A DNA stretch of 64,000 nucleotides from Paenibacillus endophyticus (GCF_014192395.1 NZ_JACHXW010000003.1:124001-188000), one strand, 5' to 3'; positions 48,387 to 57,081 are shown, counted from the first letter of the stretch. Notes: generated from the sequence alone by a model not told the origin. Numbers and translations are program-made.

Positions 48387-49202
48387 TCACACGATCGTCG
48401 GAATTTGCCATACAACAGGCGACAGCTGAATTTGCTTGCCCAGCCATTGATGAGTTATCAATTGGAATATACGTGTATCGCCGCTGCAAAAAAACTGATG
48501 AACGGGTATGGAATCACCCTGCGAGAGGCTTCCTTTTTTGTCTAGAATTGCGCTAATCTCGCGTGCCGTCTCGTCTGCCGAGCTGATTAGCGTTACCCCC
48601 TGCCCCATAACCTCGGAGATGGTCTCCGTCAAGAACGGGTAATGCGTACAGCCGAGAATAAGCGTATCCATCGGATAACCCTGCAGATGTCCGAGGGAGC
48701 TTTGTACGGTTTCATAGGTTTCCCTTGAACGGAAGTTCCCTTTCTCAACTAGCGGTACAAAGCGCGGACACGCTTCGCTAATGACCGTAATTTCGGGAGA
48801 CAGCGCTTTTAGCGCCTGATCATAAGCTTTGCTTTTAATCGTTCCCTCCGTGCCTATCACGCCGACACAGCCGGTAACCGTTAAGCGTATAGCGGCTCTT
48901 GCCCCGGGATTGATGACTCCGATTACTGGAATCTCAACGCGGGAGCGGATATCCTCAAGTCCGGCAGCCGTTGCCGTATTGCATGCTATGACAATCATTT
49001 TGGGGTTAAACTGAATAAGATAATCGACGATTTCCCTCGTAAAACGAATAATTTCCTCCGAAGAGCGCGGACCGTAAGGCGTTCTGGCCGTGTCTCCGAA
49101 ATATACGATTTTTTCCCGCGGCAGTTGGCGCATGACTTCCTTGGCAACGGTGAGGCCGCCAACGCCTGAATCTAATATCGCAATCGGTTGCTGCACAAAC
49201 AC
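48387..49202 (-). CDS. murI: Glutamate racemase
   Basis: A 271-residue cofactor-independent racemase that makes D-glutamate for peptidoglycan. The two catalytic cysteines are in VIACNTATAAGLEDI (about residue 73) and LILGCTHYPFLTE (about residue 184). ILDSGVGGLTVAKEV and YFGDTARTPYG at the start, and the acid/base Asp and Glu positions, agree with the family. The GTG start has AGGAAAG just upstream; a second GTG two codons on is possible. It is transcribed toward the M14 peptidase gene. Confidence 0.96.
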   Translation of the reverse strand: MFVQQPIAILDSGVGGLTVAKEVMRQLPREKIVYFGDTARTPYGPRSSEEIIRFTREIVDYLIQFNPKMIVIACNTATAAGLEDIRSRVEIPVIGVINPGARAAIRLTVTGCVGVIGTEGTIKSKAYDQALKALSPEITVISEACPRFVPLVEKGNFRSRETYETVQSSLGHLQGYPMDTLILGCTHYPFLTETISEVMGQGVTLISSADETAREISAILDKKGSLSQGDSIPVHQFFCSGDTRIFQLITHQWLGKQIQLSPVVWQIPTIV

Positions 49203-49368
49203 ACCGCTTTCCTAAACGAATGTAATGAATCCAGACAAAATAGCATATGAAAACAGGCACCAAAACGTACCTGTGCTATAGCCTGCTAGCCAGCACGAGA
49301 AGAAGAAAGAGACCCTATGACAGCCATTAGCCGCAGTGAACCATATAAAAGGCTCTATATTGGAATTC

Positions 49369-49411
49369 AAGCCCGTGCGGGCTGCCATTAGCAGCTGCAC
49401 GGGCTTTTTGC
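49369..49411 (+). terminator. Intrinsic terminator within the leader of the SDR gene
   Basis: AAGCCCGTGC...CTGC and GCAGCTGCACGGGCTT form a long stem followed by TTTTTG. It points along the plus strand, yet the nearest plus-strand gene is downstream (49513), and the gene upstream is divergent. The 310-bp gap from 49203 therefore seems to be transcribed as a short RNA or regulated leader; I recognise no known riboswitch or T-box in it. Confidence 0.7.
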
Positions 49412-49512
49412 TCGGCCGTCTGGTCCAGCTGTTTCGTTAGCGCTGTATCGGGTACATACAAGTAGAAACCACGCATTATGCAAAGAACCGATTCGTAAAG
49501 GAGGACGATCTG

Positions 49513-50319
49513 ATGACGGAATCTAAGCAATCATCTGGACGTTTGAGAGGAAAAACAGCACTGATTACAGGTGCCGGCTCTGGTATCGGAAGGGCTGCTG
49601 CCTTGCAGTTCGCAAAGGAAGGCGCTGATTTAGTCCTTCTCGATGTGAAAGAGAAAGCAATGGAAGAGGTTTGCCGAAGCATTCAACGTTACGATGTCGA
49701 ATGCCTTGCCATTGAAACCGATATTTCCAGTGAAATTCAGCTCGCCAACGCTTACCGCCAAGTAAGAGAGCGGTTCGACAGCCTGGATATCGTGTATGCT
49801 AACGCCGGCATTAACGGCACTCTTGCTCCGATTGAGCTAATGGACTTCGACGATTGGAATACAACGCTCCAGGTGAACTTAAGCGGTACCTTTCTCACCG
49901 TTAAGCATGCCATTCCATTCATGAAGAACAACGGCGGAAGTATTATCATTACAAGCTCGATTAACGGAAACCGCGTTTTCTCCAATATAGGCTTCAGCGC
50001 ATACAGCAGCACAAAGGCCGGACAAGTCGCATTTGCGAAGATGGCCGCTCTTGAGCTTGCCCAGTACAAAATTCGCGTTAATGTCATATGCCCTGGCGCC
50101 ATTGACACGAATATTGAAGAGAATACGGAGCGAACACCAGAGCTTGATCAGGTCATCATTCCTGTTGAATATCCCGAGGGCAGCCAGCCGCTTGAGGATG
50201 GTCCAGGCAGCGCCGCGCAGGTCGCGAAGCTGGCTTTATTTCTGGCATCAGACGATTCCAATCACATTTCGGGCACGGATATTTATATCGACGGAGCAGA
50301 GTCTTTGCTGCGCGGTTAA
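49513..50319 (+). CDS. SDR family oxidoreductase
   Basis: A 268-residue classical short-chain dehydrogenase. The cofactor motif is ITGAGSGIGRAAALQFAKEG, with an Asp after strand 2 (LVLLDVKEK) that favours NAD over NADP. Then come NAGINGTLAPIE, the catalytic serine in IITSSINGNRVFSN, and YSSTKAGQVAFAK with Tyr and Lys. The C-terminal ISGTDIYIDGAESLL is typical. Substrate not evident. GGAGG lies 9 nt before the ATG. A 46-bp gap to the GH13 gene suggests co-transcription, so it may serve sugar metabolism. Confidence 0.93.
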   Translation: MTESKQSSGRLRGKTALITGAGSGIGRAAALQFAKEGADLVLLDVKEKAMEEVCRSIQRYDVECLAIETDISSEIQLANAYRQVRERFDSLDIVYANAGINGTLAPIELMDFDDWNTTLQVNLSGTFLTVKHAIPFMKNNGGSIIITSSINGNRVFSNIGFSAYSSTKAGQVAFAKMAALELAQYKIRVNVICPGAIDTNIEENTERTPELDQVIIPVEYPEGSQPLEDGPGSAAQVAKLALFLASDDSNHISGTDIYIDGAESLLRG

Positions 50320-50365
50320 TCCATGACCATTTGTTTGACAACTACATATAAAGGAGCTGGAGCCA

Positions 50366-52111
50366 ATGTTCAAAGAATGCTTGTACCACTCACCGGATCT
50401 GAAATGGGCCTATGCCTACGATTGTGATACTTTTCATCTCAGGCTCCGCACCAAACGAGACGATGTGGAGGAAGCGGTTGCCGTGACGGGAGACAAATAC
50501 GACTGGGATAACCATGCGATGGACATACCAATGGAAAAAATCGCAGCCGATTCTTTATTCGATTATTGGGAGGCTGTCATCAAACCCGAATTCCATCGCT
50601 TTTCATACGGATTCCGTGTCCGCAGCGGGGACGAAATGCTATGGCTGATTGAGACCGGCGTCTTCGAGGAGATGCCCACCCCGGCAGGCGGCTACTTCGA
50701 GGTCCCCTTCATCCACGCCATCGATCTATTTGATGCGCCGGAATGGGCAAAGTCGGCCGTTTTCTATCAAATTATGCCTGATCGCTTCGCAAATGGCGAT
50801 TCGAGCATTGACCCGGAGGGCATTCGTCCTTGGGGAGAAACGCCTGGCGGAGAAGATCATTTCGGCGGAGATTTGCAAGGCATCCTCGATCACTTGAGCC
50901 ATTTGACTGATTTAGGTGTCACGGCCATTTATTTAACTCCCTTGTTCACAGCGCCCTCCAACCACAAATATGATACGGTCGATTATAAGCAAATCGATCC
51001 CCAATTTGGCGATGCTGCGCTGCTTAAGCAACTGGTGAAGTCCTGCCATGAGCTCGGGATACGCGTCGTGCTGGATGCCGTATTCAACCATACAAGCGAG
51101 CAATTCCCTCCTTTTCAGGATGTCCTGAAGCATGGGGAGAGCTCCAAATACAAAGACTGGTTTCACTTGAACGGCTTTCCCGTTGAGGTCAAGGATGGCA
51201 CTGCCAACTACGCAACTTTTGGCTTTTACGGCAATATGCCAAAGCTCAATACGGCGAATCCAGAGGTTAAGCAGTATTTGCTCGAGGTAGCTGTCCATTG
51301 GATAAGAGAGGCGGATATTGACGGCTGGCGGCTCGATGTAGCCAATGAAATCGACCACTCCTTCTGGCATGATTTCCGAACAGCAGTAAAAACCGAGAAG
51401 GCCGATGTTTTTATTATCGGGGAGGTTTGGGGCAATGCGCTCAATTGGCTGCACGGGGATGAATTCGATTCGTCCATGAACTATCCGTTTACGAATAAGG
51501 TGACGGAATTTTTCGCCGCTTCCGACTATGCTGCCTCCGATTTCGCTGACCAAATCAACAGCCTGCTTATGCGCTATCCGCAGCAAACGAACGAGGCGCT
51601 GTTCAATCTGCTCTCCAGCCACGACATTCCGCGTGCAGCGACCAGGCTAGGCGGCAATAAAGACCGACTAAAGCTGGCCGTCGTGTTCATGATGGCTTCC
51701 ATGGGCATTCCCTGCATCTACTATGGCGACGAAATCGGCCTTGATGGCGGAGATGATCCCGATTGCCGCAAATGCATGGAGTGGGACACCGACAAGCAGG
51801 ACCGTGAGCTATTCGACTTTTACCAGCTGCTGATTGCCCTTCGCAAGGAGCATGCCGCGCTCCGCGACGGACGCTTCCGCTTCCTGCATGCCGACAATGC
51901 AAATGGGACGCTCCTTTTCGAGCGTTTGAACACCCGGCAGCATTTTACAATCTGGATCAACAATACGGAGGAAGCCGTCACGCTCTCGCATCCCATGAAA
52001 GCCGATGATTGGCATGACGCGCTGACCGGGGAAAAGATCGTCTTGGCGGAGGATAAGCTTGAAATCGAGCTTCCGCCTCTGGATTTCAGAATCATCTATC
52101 GGAATATTTAA
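50366..52111 (+). CDS. GH13 neopullulanase/cyclomaltodextrinase-type glycosidase
   Basis: A 581-residue enzyme with an N-terminal CBM34-like domain (FKECLYHSPDLKWAYAYD, to about residue 120) and a GH13 barrel. The four amylase regions are VLDAVFNHTSEQ, GWRLDVANEID (nucleophile Asp), IIGEVW (acid/base Glu) and NLLSSHDIPRAATR (transition-state Asp). The GH13_20 signature MPDRFANGD is present. There is no signal peptide, so it probably hydrolyses imported maltodextrins or cyclodextrins in the cytoplasm. AAAGGAG precedes the ATG, and a terminator follows. glgC lies downstream as a separate unit. Confidence 0.94.
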   Translation: MFKECLYHSPDLKWAYAYDCDTFHLRLRTKRDDVEEAVAVTGDKYDWDNHAMDIPMEKIAADSLFDYWEAVIKPEFHRFSYGFRVRSGDEMLWLIETGVFEEMPTPAGGYFEVPFIHAIDLFDAPEWAKSAVFYQIMPDRFANGDSSIDPEGIRPWGETPGGEDHFGGDLQGILDHLSHLTDLGVTAIYLTPLFTAPSNHKYDTVDYKQIDPQFGDAALLKQLVKSCHELGIRVVLDAVFNHTSEQFPPFQDVLKHGESSKYKDWFHLNGFPVEVKDGTANYATFGFYGNMPKLNTANPEVKQYLLEVAVHWIREADIDGWRLDVANEIDHSFWHDFRTAVKTEKADVFIIGEVWGNALNWLHGDEFDSSMNYPFTNKVTEFFAASDYAASDFADQINSLLMRYPQQTNEALFNLLSSHDIPRAATRLGGNKDRLKLAVVFMMASMGIPCIYYGDEIGLDGGDDPDCRKCMEWDTDKQDRELFDFYQLLIALRKEHAALRDGRFRFLHADNANGTLLFERLNTRQHFTIWINNTEEAVTLSHPMKADDWHDALTGEKIVLAEDKLEIELPPLDFRIIYRNI

Positions 52112-52120
52112 CGGCTTTTG

Positions 52121-52161
52121 AACCCTTGCTTTGCCATTTAGGCAAGGAAAGGGTTCTTTTT
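52121..52161 (+). terminator. Terminator of the GH13 gene
   Basis: AACCCTT-TTGCC and GGCAA-AAGGGTT form an interrupted stem with an ATTTA loop, followed by CTTTTTCCCC. Confidence 0.85.
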
Positions 52162-52321
52162 CCCCTTATCGCTCCCCCTCCCTATCGAATCCGGCCGATA
52201 AACAACCAGCTAATACTTTTTTTTCATTGCATCGGTTTCAAAATAGTCAAGTACGGTTAATGTTTCATTATAATGAACGCAGCCAATACCAACCACACTT
52301 ATCGGACAGGGGGAAATTAAA

Positions 52322-53542
52322 TTGAAAAGTCATAATGAATGCATTGCCATGTTGTTAGCAGGTGGCGAAGGACGACGCCTTGCACCGCTGACGAGCCAAG
52401 CCGCGAAGCCGATTGTCCCGTTCGGTGATCGTTATCGCATGATCGATTTTCCGCTGAATAACTGCGCAAATTCGAATATCCGAACGATTGGTGTTCTTAC
52501 GCAGTACTGTGCCGATAGTGTTCATAGCTATGTAGCGAACAACAAGGACGAGCTTCAGAAATCGCAAACCGAATGCCGCGTCACGATGCTCCCTTCTTCA
52601 CGCAAGCGCGCTGACGGCTATGCAGGAACTGCAGACGCGATTTACCAAAATATCGATTACATTGACGAACATAACCCTGAGCATGTGCTCATCCTCTCAG
52701 GTGACCATATTTATGAAATGGATTATAAGCCGATGCTTGAATTTCATAAAAACCGCAGCTCTGACGTTACGATTGCCGTTAAGAAGGTCGCTTGGCGAGA
52801 AGCAAGCCGCTTCGGCATTCTCAAGACGGACGACCGCTTCAGAGTCAGCTCCTTTCACGAAAAGCCAGCTGAGCCAAATAGCAATTTAGCATCGATGGGC
52901 ATTTATTTGTTCCGCTGGTCCGAGTTGAAAAAATATTTGCTGACGGATGCCGCCAACCCTAATTCCAGTCATGACTTCGGCAAGGACATCATTCCGGCTA
53001 TCCTCGCCGCCAAAGCTAACATGGTTGCCTATCCTTACGAAGGCTACTGGCGCGATGTCGGCACGATTGACAGCCTATGGGAAGCGAATATGGATTTGCT
53101 TGACGGCGAGCTTAGGCTGAATAAGCAAGAACCGACAGCTCAGCTAGACGCAATCGCCAGCATGGAGGAGCCTTATATAAGCAAGTCAGCAACGATCACT
53201 GATTCTCTTCTGCACCCGGCATGCGCAATTGAAGCGGATGTAACGCGCTCTGTCATCTGCAACGGCGTCACAGTAGGGGCGAACAGCGAAATTTACGAAA
53301 GCATCATTATGCCAGGCGCTAGAATCGGTCGAAATGTGACGATCCACCGCGCTATTATTGGAGAAGGCGCCATCATACACGACGGAGCTTTTGTCGGTCA
53401 GCTGAATGATGAAATATCGGTTGTCGGACCGGGCGAAGCGATTACCGCTTCATCATCCTCATTGAAAGATTACAGCCTGGAACCGCTCACCAGCTTACTC
53501 AGCGAGGCACCAGGACGCGTTCACAGCAATATGCTCGGATAA
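52322..53542 (+). CDS. glgC: Glucose-1-phosphate adenylyltransferase
   Basis: A 406-residue ADP-glucose pyrophosphorylase. The nucleotide-binding start is LLAGGEGRRLAPLTSQAAKP followed by VPFGDRYRMIDFPLNNC; the metal-binding motif is LILSGDHIYEMDY, and GYWRDVGTIDSLWEANMDLL contains the glucose-phosphate site. The C-terminal third is a left-handed beta-helix. It makes ADP-glucose for glycogen. It is alone here: glgD, glgA and glgB are absent from the window. The start is TTG with AGGGGGA 7 nt upstream; a TATAAT at 52269 may be the -10 box. Confidence 0.95.
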   Translation: MKSHNECIAMLLAGGEGRRLAPLTSQAAKPIVPFGDRYRMIDFPLNNCANSNIRTIGVLTQYCADSVHSYVANNKDELQKSQTECRVTMLPSSRKRADGYAGTADAIYQNIDYIDEHNPEHVLILSGDHIYEMDYKPMLEFHKNRSSDVTIAVKKVAWREASRFGILKTDDRFRVSSFHEKPAEPNSNLASMGIYLFRWSELKKYLLTDAANPNSSHDFGKDIIPAILAAKANMVAYPYEGYWRDVGTIDSLWEANMDLLDGELRLNKQEPTAQLDAIASMEEPYISKSATITDSLLHPACAIEADVTRSVICNGVTVGANSEIYESIIMPGARIGRNVTIHRAIIGEGAIIHDGAFVGQLNDEISVVGPGEAITASSSSLKDYSLEPLTSLLSEAPGRVHSNMLG

Positions 53543-53555
53543 ATGATTAGGAATA

Positions 53556-53608
53556 GTAAATAAGGCAAACCGCAGGAGTCAATGCTCCAAGCTGTTTGCC
53601 TTATTTAC
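53556..53608 (+). terminator. Terminator of glgC
   Basis: GTAAATAAGGCAAAC and GTTTGCCTTATTTAC form a perfect 15-bp stem, with inner GGAG/CTCC pairing. A/T-rich arms may let it work in both directions. Confidence 0.82.
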
Positions 53609-53659
53609 TGAAAATTCAGTTTTCATTCAATCCAACACGGATTAAGCTGCGTGAAGACA

Positions 53660-54088
53660 TTAATTAATGGACTGAAGCTCCTTGGCTACCGCCGCTTCTG
53701 TTTCTCCTGCTTCAACGGTTTCTATCGCGCTTGATGCCTCTTCATTTCCTGCTTCAGTCACATCATCAAAATCAGCAACAGCTTCCGTTTCCTCGGTGCC
53801 TTTGCTGCGCCCTCTTACGCTGCTTACGACGCTGCTTGCCGCTTGCTTCGTTTTACCGGCGATTTGTACCGCTTGCCCGCCGATCTGCTTCGCAAATCTT
53901 CCGGTAGTGTCTCCCACTTGGCCAGCAACTTTAACGGTCGTCTCTCCAACCTTCTGAGCGCCGTCCGAAATATCCTGACGCAGCTCCTTGCCTGGCTTCG
54001 GCGCCAATAGCAAGGCAGTAATCGAGCCAACGACACCTCCGACTAATGCGCCCAACAAAAACCCTTTTGTTTGTTTACCTGTTGACAT
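53660..54088 (-). CDS. ytxH: YtxH-domain protein
   Basis: A 142-residue protein with the YtxH start: a glycine-rich hydrophobic segment ([20 protein letters not shown]) followed by [20 protein letters not shown]. The remainder is an amphipathic, Ala/Val/Lys-rich helical region with repeats like [20 protein letters not shown], and then an acidic tail. YtxH proteins are associated with general stress in Bacillus; function unknown. AAAGGAG lies 8 nt before the ATG. The DUF948 gene 50 bp upstream matches the ytxG-ytxH pairing of Bacillus. Confidence 0.9.
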   Translation of the reverse strand: MSTGKQTKGFLLGALVGGVVGSITALLLAPKPGKELRQDISDGAQKVGETTVKVAGQVGDTTGRFAKQIGGQAVQIAGKTKQAASSVVSSVRGRSKGTEETEAVADFDDVTEAGNEEASSAIETVEAGETEAAVAKELQSIN

Positions 54089-54139
54089 TGTATTCGCTCC
54101 TTTCGAGTTTAGCGTGCTCTTCGTCTATCGCACCTTACG

Positions 54140-54616
54140 TTAGGATTCCGATTCGGATACGGGATCATGCGTTTCCCTTGCAGTCGGTTCACTCTTACGG
54201 CTAGTTTGCCACAGCTGCCACGCCGTCATCCCTAGCTCTGCCCATTCAAGCGCATCGCCGACCTGCCGCTTTGTTTGATAGCGCTTCGCATGCCGCTCCG
54301 CCGATTCCGACAGCAGCGATGTAATGTGCTCAGCCGCTGACGTCGTGTTGGCAATAGCCCCGCCAACTTGACCAGCCGACTCGAACAGCTTGCTTGCTGC
54401 CTGCAGCTGCCGATTCGCGGAACGGATCGTTTCCTCCGCCGGTTCAACCAGCCTGCATAGCTCCGTACTCAGCTTATGCACATCCAACCGCATCGCTGCC
54501 GCCTCCGTCTGCACATGATCCAATCTGCGCAAGGCCGAACGCAAGGCTAGCAGAATGCCCGCCACCAAAATAACAAATGCCCCTGCAGCGATCGCTGCGC
54601 TCCACGCTATGACCAT
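54140..54616 (-). CDS. DUF948 (YtxG-like) membrane-anchored protein
   Basis: A 158-residue protein with one N-terminal membrane helix (WSAAIAAGAFVILVAGILLA) and a long coiled-coil region (LDHVQTEAAAMRLDVHKLS, and so on), which is the DUF948 pattern. The start at 54616 has GGAGGAGGG 8 nt upstream; a longer frame begins in non-coding DNA. It precedes ytxH on the same strand, as ytxG does in Bacillus. Function unknown; probably part of a stress-related cell-envelope pair. Confidence 0.85.
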   Translation of the reverse strand: MVIAWSAAIAAGAFVILVAGILLALRSALRRLDHVQTEAAAMRLDVHKLSTELCRLVEPAEETIRSANRQLQAASKLFESAGQVGGAIANTTSAAEHITSLLSESAERHAKRYQTKRQVGDALEWAELGMTAWQLWQTSRKSEPTARETHDPVSESES

Positions 54617-54779
54617 AGCCGTATCCCTCCTCCTTACGCAATGACTTGCCTGCCAATCCGGCATCTAGACGAATGCCCACTTGCGTAATGACAGTATAAG
54701 CAGCATGGGCTTGTCCTGACACAACCGATTGTAAAATCACTCACTCTCCTTGCATCCATGAATCGCATGCATGCATCAC

Positions 54780-54875
54780 AGGCGTAAACGGTTGTCGCCG
54801 TCCTCCGTGGCAAAAGCAGTCGTTTCGCGGAAATATATAAGCACAATTACATGTGAAAACATATAAATTCTTATC
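54780..54875. repeat. Dispersed two-hairpin repeat, copy R2
   Basis: The block GGCGTAAACGGTTGTCGCCG ... GCAAAAGCAGTCGTTTCGCG and the tail ATATATAAGCACA ... CATATAAATTCTTAT are nearly identical to copy R1 at 3250. It lies between the DUF948 gene and the HTH regulator gene, directly beside the latter's terminator. Confidence 0.88.
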
Positions 54876-54885
54876 TATTAAAAAA

Positions 54886-54926
54886 AGACCGCTTAGGCAA
54901 TCGTCTCCGATTTGCAAAAGCGGTCT
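54886..54926 (-). terminator. Terminator of the HTH regulator gene
   Basis: AGACCGCTT and AAGCGGTCT pair outside, GGCAATCG and CGATTTGC inside; on the minus strand a run of seven T follows. Confidence 0.88.
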
Positions 54927-54947
54927 ATGCAGACCATTCATCTATTC

Positions 54948-55604
54948 TTAGCCAATGTGATAGCTGCACTTGCCCCCGCCCTTAGCCAAACATTCCGTGC
55001 GTTCGACGGGCGCGTCAAGCAGCGTTCTAAACAATGAAAGCTCGCAAGTGCATGCTTGAATATATTTGCCGGCAACCTGGGCGATGGGGCAATTGTATTC
55101 ATAAAGCTTGAAGCTGCCATCACTTTGCGGTTCTACTTCTGCCATATACCCGCCGGCATTTTGAATGATGGCGAGCTCATTAACCTTATCCTTCAGGCTC
55201 TTTCCTGTCATACGAGCTTCATAACGGTCCTGAAGCTTCTTCTTGCGTCCTTCGAACATCCGGTCAATAAGCACTGCGGTATCCGGGTCATCTGCGAGCT
55301 CATCAAGCAAGTCCAGCGCAAGCAAATGATAATTTTTCGGAAAAAGCTCATCTGCTTCCGCCGTAAGCTCATAGGCATGGAGCGGCCTGCCCATCGCTTG
55401 ACGCACCGAAACGATTTGGACGCTGCCTTCGCTCTCCAGTCCGTACATATGCCGTCGTATCGCCATTTCCGTCAGCTCGAGCTTGCTTGACAGATCACCG
55501 GCATACATTCTGCCTTCCGTTTTCAGCAGCAGCAAAATCCGCTCGCGTGTGGACTGCTCTCCCTGCACTGTTTTTTTCACACCTGCAGCACCTGATGTTT
55601 TCAT
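54948..55604 (-). CDS. Cysteine-rich HTH regulator (SufR-like)
   Basis: A 218-residue winged-helix regulator: STRERILLLLKTEGRMYAGD and LSSKLELTEMAIRRHMYGLE form the HTH, and AMGRPLHAYELTAEADELFP the wing. The C-terminal half has cysteines spaced as in Fe-S sensing SufR-type proteins: YNCPIAQ, ACTCELSLF, TECLAKGG and KCSYHIG. It probably senses iron-sulfur status or redox. The ATG at 55604 has AAGGG 9 nt upstream. The gene is flanked on both sides by copies of the dispersed repeat (R2 and R3). No suf operon is nearby. Confidence 0.85.
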   Translation of the reverse strand: MKTSGAAGVKKTVQGEQSTRERILLLLKTEGRMYAGDLSSKLELTEMAIRRHMYGLESEGSVQIVSVRQAMGRPLHAYELTAEADELFPKNYHLLALDLLDELADDPDTAVLIDRMFEGRKKKLQDRYEARMTGKSLKDKVNELAIIQNAGGYMAEVEPQSDGSFKLYEYNCPIAQVAGKYIQACTCELSLFRTLLDAPVERTECLAKGGGKCSYHIG

Positions 55605-55679
55605 CCGCTTCAACCCTTCACCACCCTTGCAGGCTTGTTAGCGTCATTGTATCGTATTTTGACTTTTTCGTAAATCAAT

Positions 55680-55776
55680 CAAGCGTAAACAGCTGTCGAC
55701 GTCCTCTGCGGCAAAAGCAGTCGTTTCACAGAGATATATAAGCACATTTAGATGCGAAAACATATATATTCTTATA
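55680..55776. repeat. Dispersed two-hairpin repeat, copy R3
   Basis: The block AAGCGTAAACAGCTGTCGAC ... GCAAAAGCAGTCGTTTCACA followed by GATATATAAGCACA ... CATATATATTCTTAT matches R1 and R2. It is in the same orientation, 900 bp from R2. Confidence 0.88.
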
Positions 55777-55788
55777 GATCAAAAAAAG

Positions 55789-55815
55789 GCTGCAGCCTTT
55801 GCTTGCGGCTGCAGC
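55789..55815 (-). terminator. Terminator of the HepT-like gene
   Basis: GCTGCAGCC and GGCTGCAGC form a 9-bp stem; on the minus strand it is followed by seven T. It directly abuts repeat copy R3. Confidence 0.85.
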
Positions 55816-55840
55816 TCGCTCGTATCTAATCCTGCATATC

Positions 55841-56260
55841 TTACAATTCACGATCCAAATAGTCTTCGACCGCTTGCTTATATTCCGGCAATAACGTGGA
55901 CAACGTTTTTGAAAGCGGATGGAGAGAAGCTCTCTCCCATACATAGTAGTCCTGAACGAGCGGCTTGCGAAGCTGCACCAGCTCAATTAACGTACTCTGC
56001 ATGTCCGCTGGAAAAGCACCGGCTTCACCCGAAATTTCAATGATGTCCTCATAGCTGCTCGCATCGCGCAGGATAAATCCGTCAATGAGAAAGCTTCCAA
56101 CATCCGTCACCGTTTCGATGGCCAGATGGAGCGCTCTCTCCTGCGCCAAGCCTTCAAGCAGCGTGCCCTGCCATTGATCGGCAAGCACGTCCAGCGCGGC
56201 TGCAATCTCGGCTATTGCATCCAATCGTACAGCAATTTGTTCCCGATTCACATAATACAT
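55841..56260 (-). CDS. DUF86 (HepT-like / YutE-type) protein
   Basis: A 139-residue helical protein of the HepT/DUF86 family. HLAIETVTDVGSFLIDGFIL and SYEDIIEISGEAG are typical. HepT ribonucleases carry R-x4-6-H-x-Y in the last helices; here the motif reads RKPLVQDYYVW with Gln in place of His, and no MNT nucleotidyltransferase gene is adjacent, so it is unlikely to be an active RNase toxin. It looks like the house-keeping YutE group. It lies 17 bp after a 38-codon membrane-protein gene in the same transcript. Confidence 0.82.
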   Translation of the reverse strand: MYYVNREQIAVRLDAIAEIAAALDVLADQWQGTLLEGLAQERALHLAIETVTDVGSFLIDGFILRDASSYEDIIEISGEAGAFPADMQSTLIELVQLRKPLVQDYYVWERASLHPLSKTLSTLLPEYKQAVEDYLDREL

Positions 56261-56277
56261 CAATCAGTCGCCCGCTT

Positions 56278-56394
56278 TCAGCCTTGTTTCTTTTTTTTCG
56301 ATTTGCGTTTCAGCCATACCACCATAATAATGCTGCTAAAAATAATAACCAGCAAATAGGTCATAATTTCATATACGTCTCTCATGTCGCTCAT
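56278..56394 (-). CDS. Very small membrane protein (38 aa)
   Basis: A 38-codon frame starting MSDMRDVYEIM, with one membrane helix (TYLLVIIFSSIIMVVWL) and a strongly basic end (KRKSKKKKQG). GAGGG lies 9 nt before the ATG. It sits between the Dabb gene (12-bp gap) and the HepT-like gene (17-bp gap), all on one strand, so it is part of an operon. The clean topology (acidic outside, basic inside) and tight fit favour a real gene. No family recognised. Confidence 0.65.
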   Translation of the reverse strand: MSDMRDVYEIMTYLLVIIFSSIIMVVWLKRKSKKKKQG

Positions 56395-56406
56395 TCGTAT
56401 TTACCC

Positions 56407-56694
56407 TCAGCTTTCAAAATCGACGCTGACGGAAGCTTCGCGAACTTGCGTCATATACTCGATAACCTTTTTATGAATAGGATGCACTTGGTAAACTTCC
56501 AACGCCTCCAAGGAATCAAATGTCGTAATGAGCGCAATATCGTACGAACGCTCGGAATGCAGCACGTCAATGCCCACCTCAATGGATTTCAATACTTCAA
56601 TTTTGCCTTCCATATCTCTAAGTACTTGCGCGGCACGGGCTACGCTCTCTTCGCTGCTGTCTTTTAGTTTAAAGAAAACAATATGTGTTAGCAT
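56407..56694 (-). CDS. Dabb-family (stress-responsive alpha/beta barrel) protein
   Basis: A 95-residue dimeric ferredoxin-fold protein of the Dabb family. MLTHIVFFKLKDSSEESVAR and SYDIALITTFDSLEALEVYQ followed by VHPIHKKVIEYM are the family pattern. Such proteins are often stress-induced and of unknown activity; some are olivetolic-acid-cyclase-like. The start at 56694 has AAAGGAGG 8 nt upstream. First gene of a three-gene minus-strand unit with the 38-aa membrane protein and the HepT-like protein. Confidence 0.92.
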   Translation of the reverse strand: MLTHIVFFKLKDSSEESVARAAQVLRDMEGKIEVLKSIEVGIDVLHSERSYDIALITTFDSLEALEVYQVHPIHKKVIEYMTQVREASVSVDFES

Positions 56695-56801
56695 TTGTTG
56701 TTCCTCCTTTGGCTTCATTGTATATTTTGCATCCGATTGTCACATAATAACCTATGCAGTCGCATTACGGCAATCTTTAACACGAAGGAGATCGGTACGT
56801 T

Positions 56802-57068
56802 ATGCGCTATCCGGTTACGATTGTTGCTACTTTGATTGGTATCGCCATCAGCTTGTTCAATTCCACCGGCTACGACCCTCACAACATGGTTTTCTTTATG
56901 TTCAGCATCCCGTCCTGGATCGTGGATTTGTTTGTGGACGTGCATGAGGTAAACGTCCTGCTCATGTATGCTTTAACCGTAATAACATGGGCTTTGCTCG
57001 GGTTTGTGGCCGACATACTCATTGCGAGGGGACGAGAAAGCGAGCGTCATCCCCGCTCAGCGAGGTAA
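56802..57068 (+). CDS. Small membrane protein (88 aa)
   Basis: An 88-residue protein with two or three hydrophobic segments (VTIVATLIGIAISLFNSTG, MVFFMFSIPSWIVDLFV, LLMYALTVITWALLGFVAD) and a basic C-terminal tail. AAGGAGA lies about 11 nt upstream of the ATG. It is divergent from the Dabb gene and convergent with the cupredoxin gene. I recognise no named family. Confidence 0.75.
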   Translation: MRYPVTIVATLIGIAISLFNSTGYDPHNMVFFMFSIPSWIVDLFVDVHEVNVLLMYALTVITWALLGFVADILIARGRESERHPRSAR

Positions 57069-57081
57069 CATCAAATTAACA

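Noticed and set aside
55841..56260. HepT/MNT toxin-antitoxin system.
   Set aside because: No nucleotidyltransferase partner is adjacent, and the HepT catalytic His is Gln here; it fits the YutE group better.
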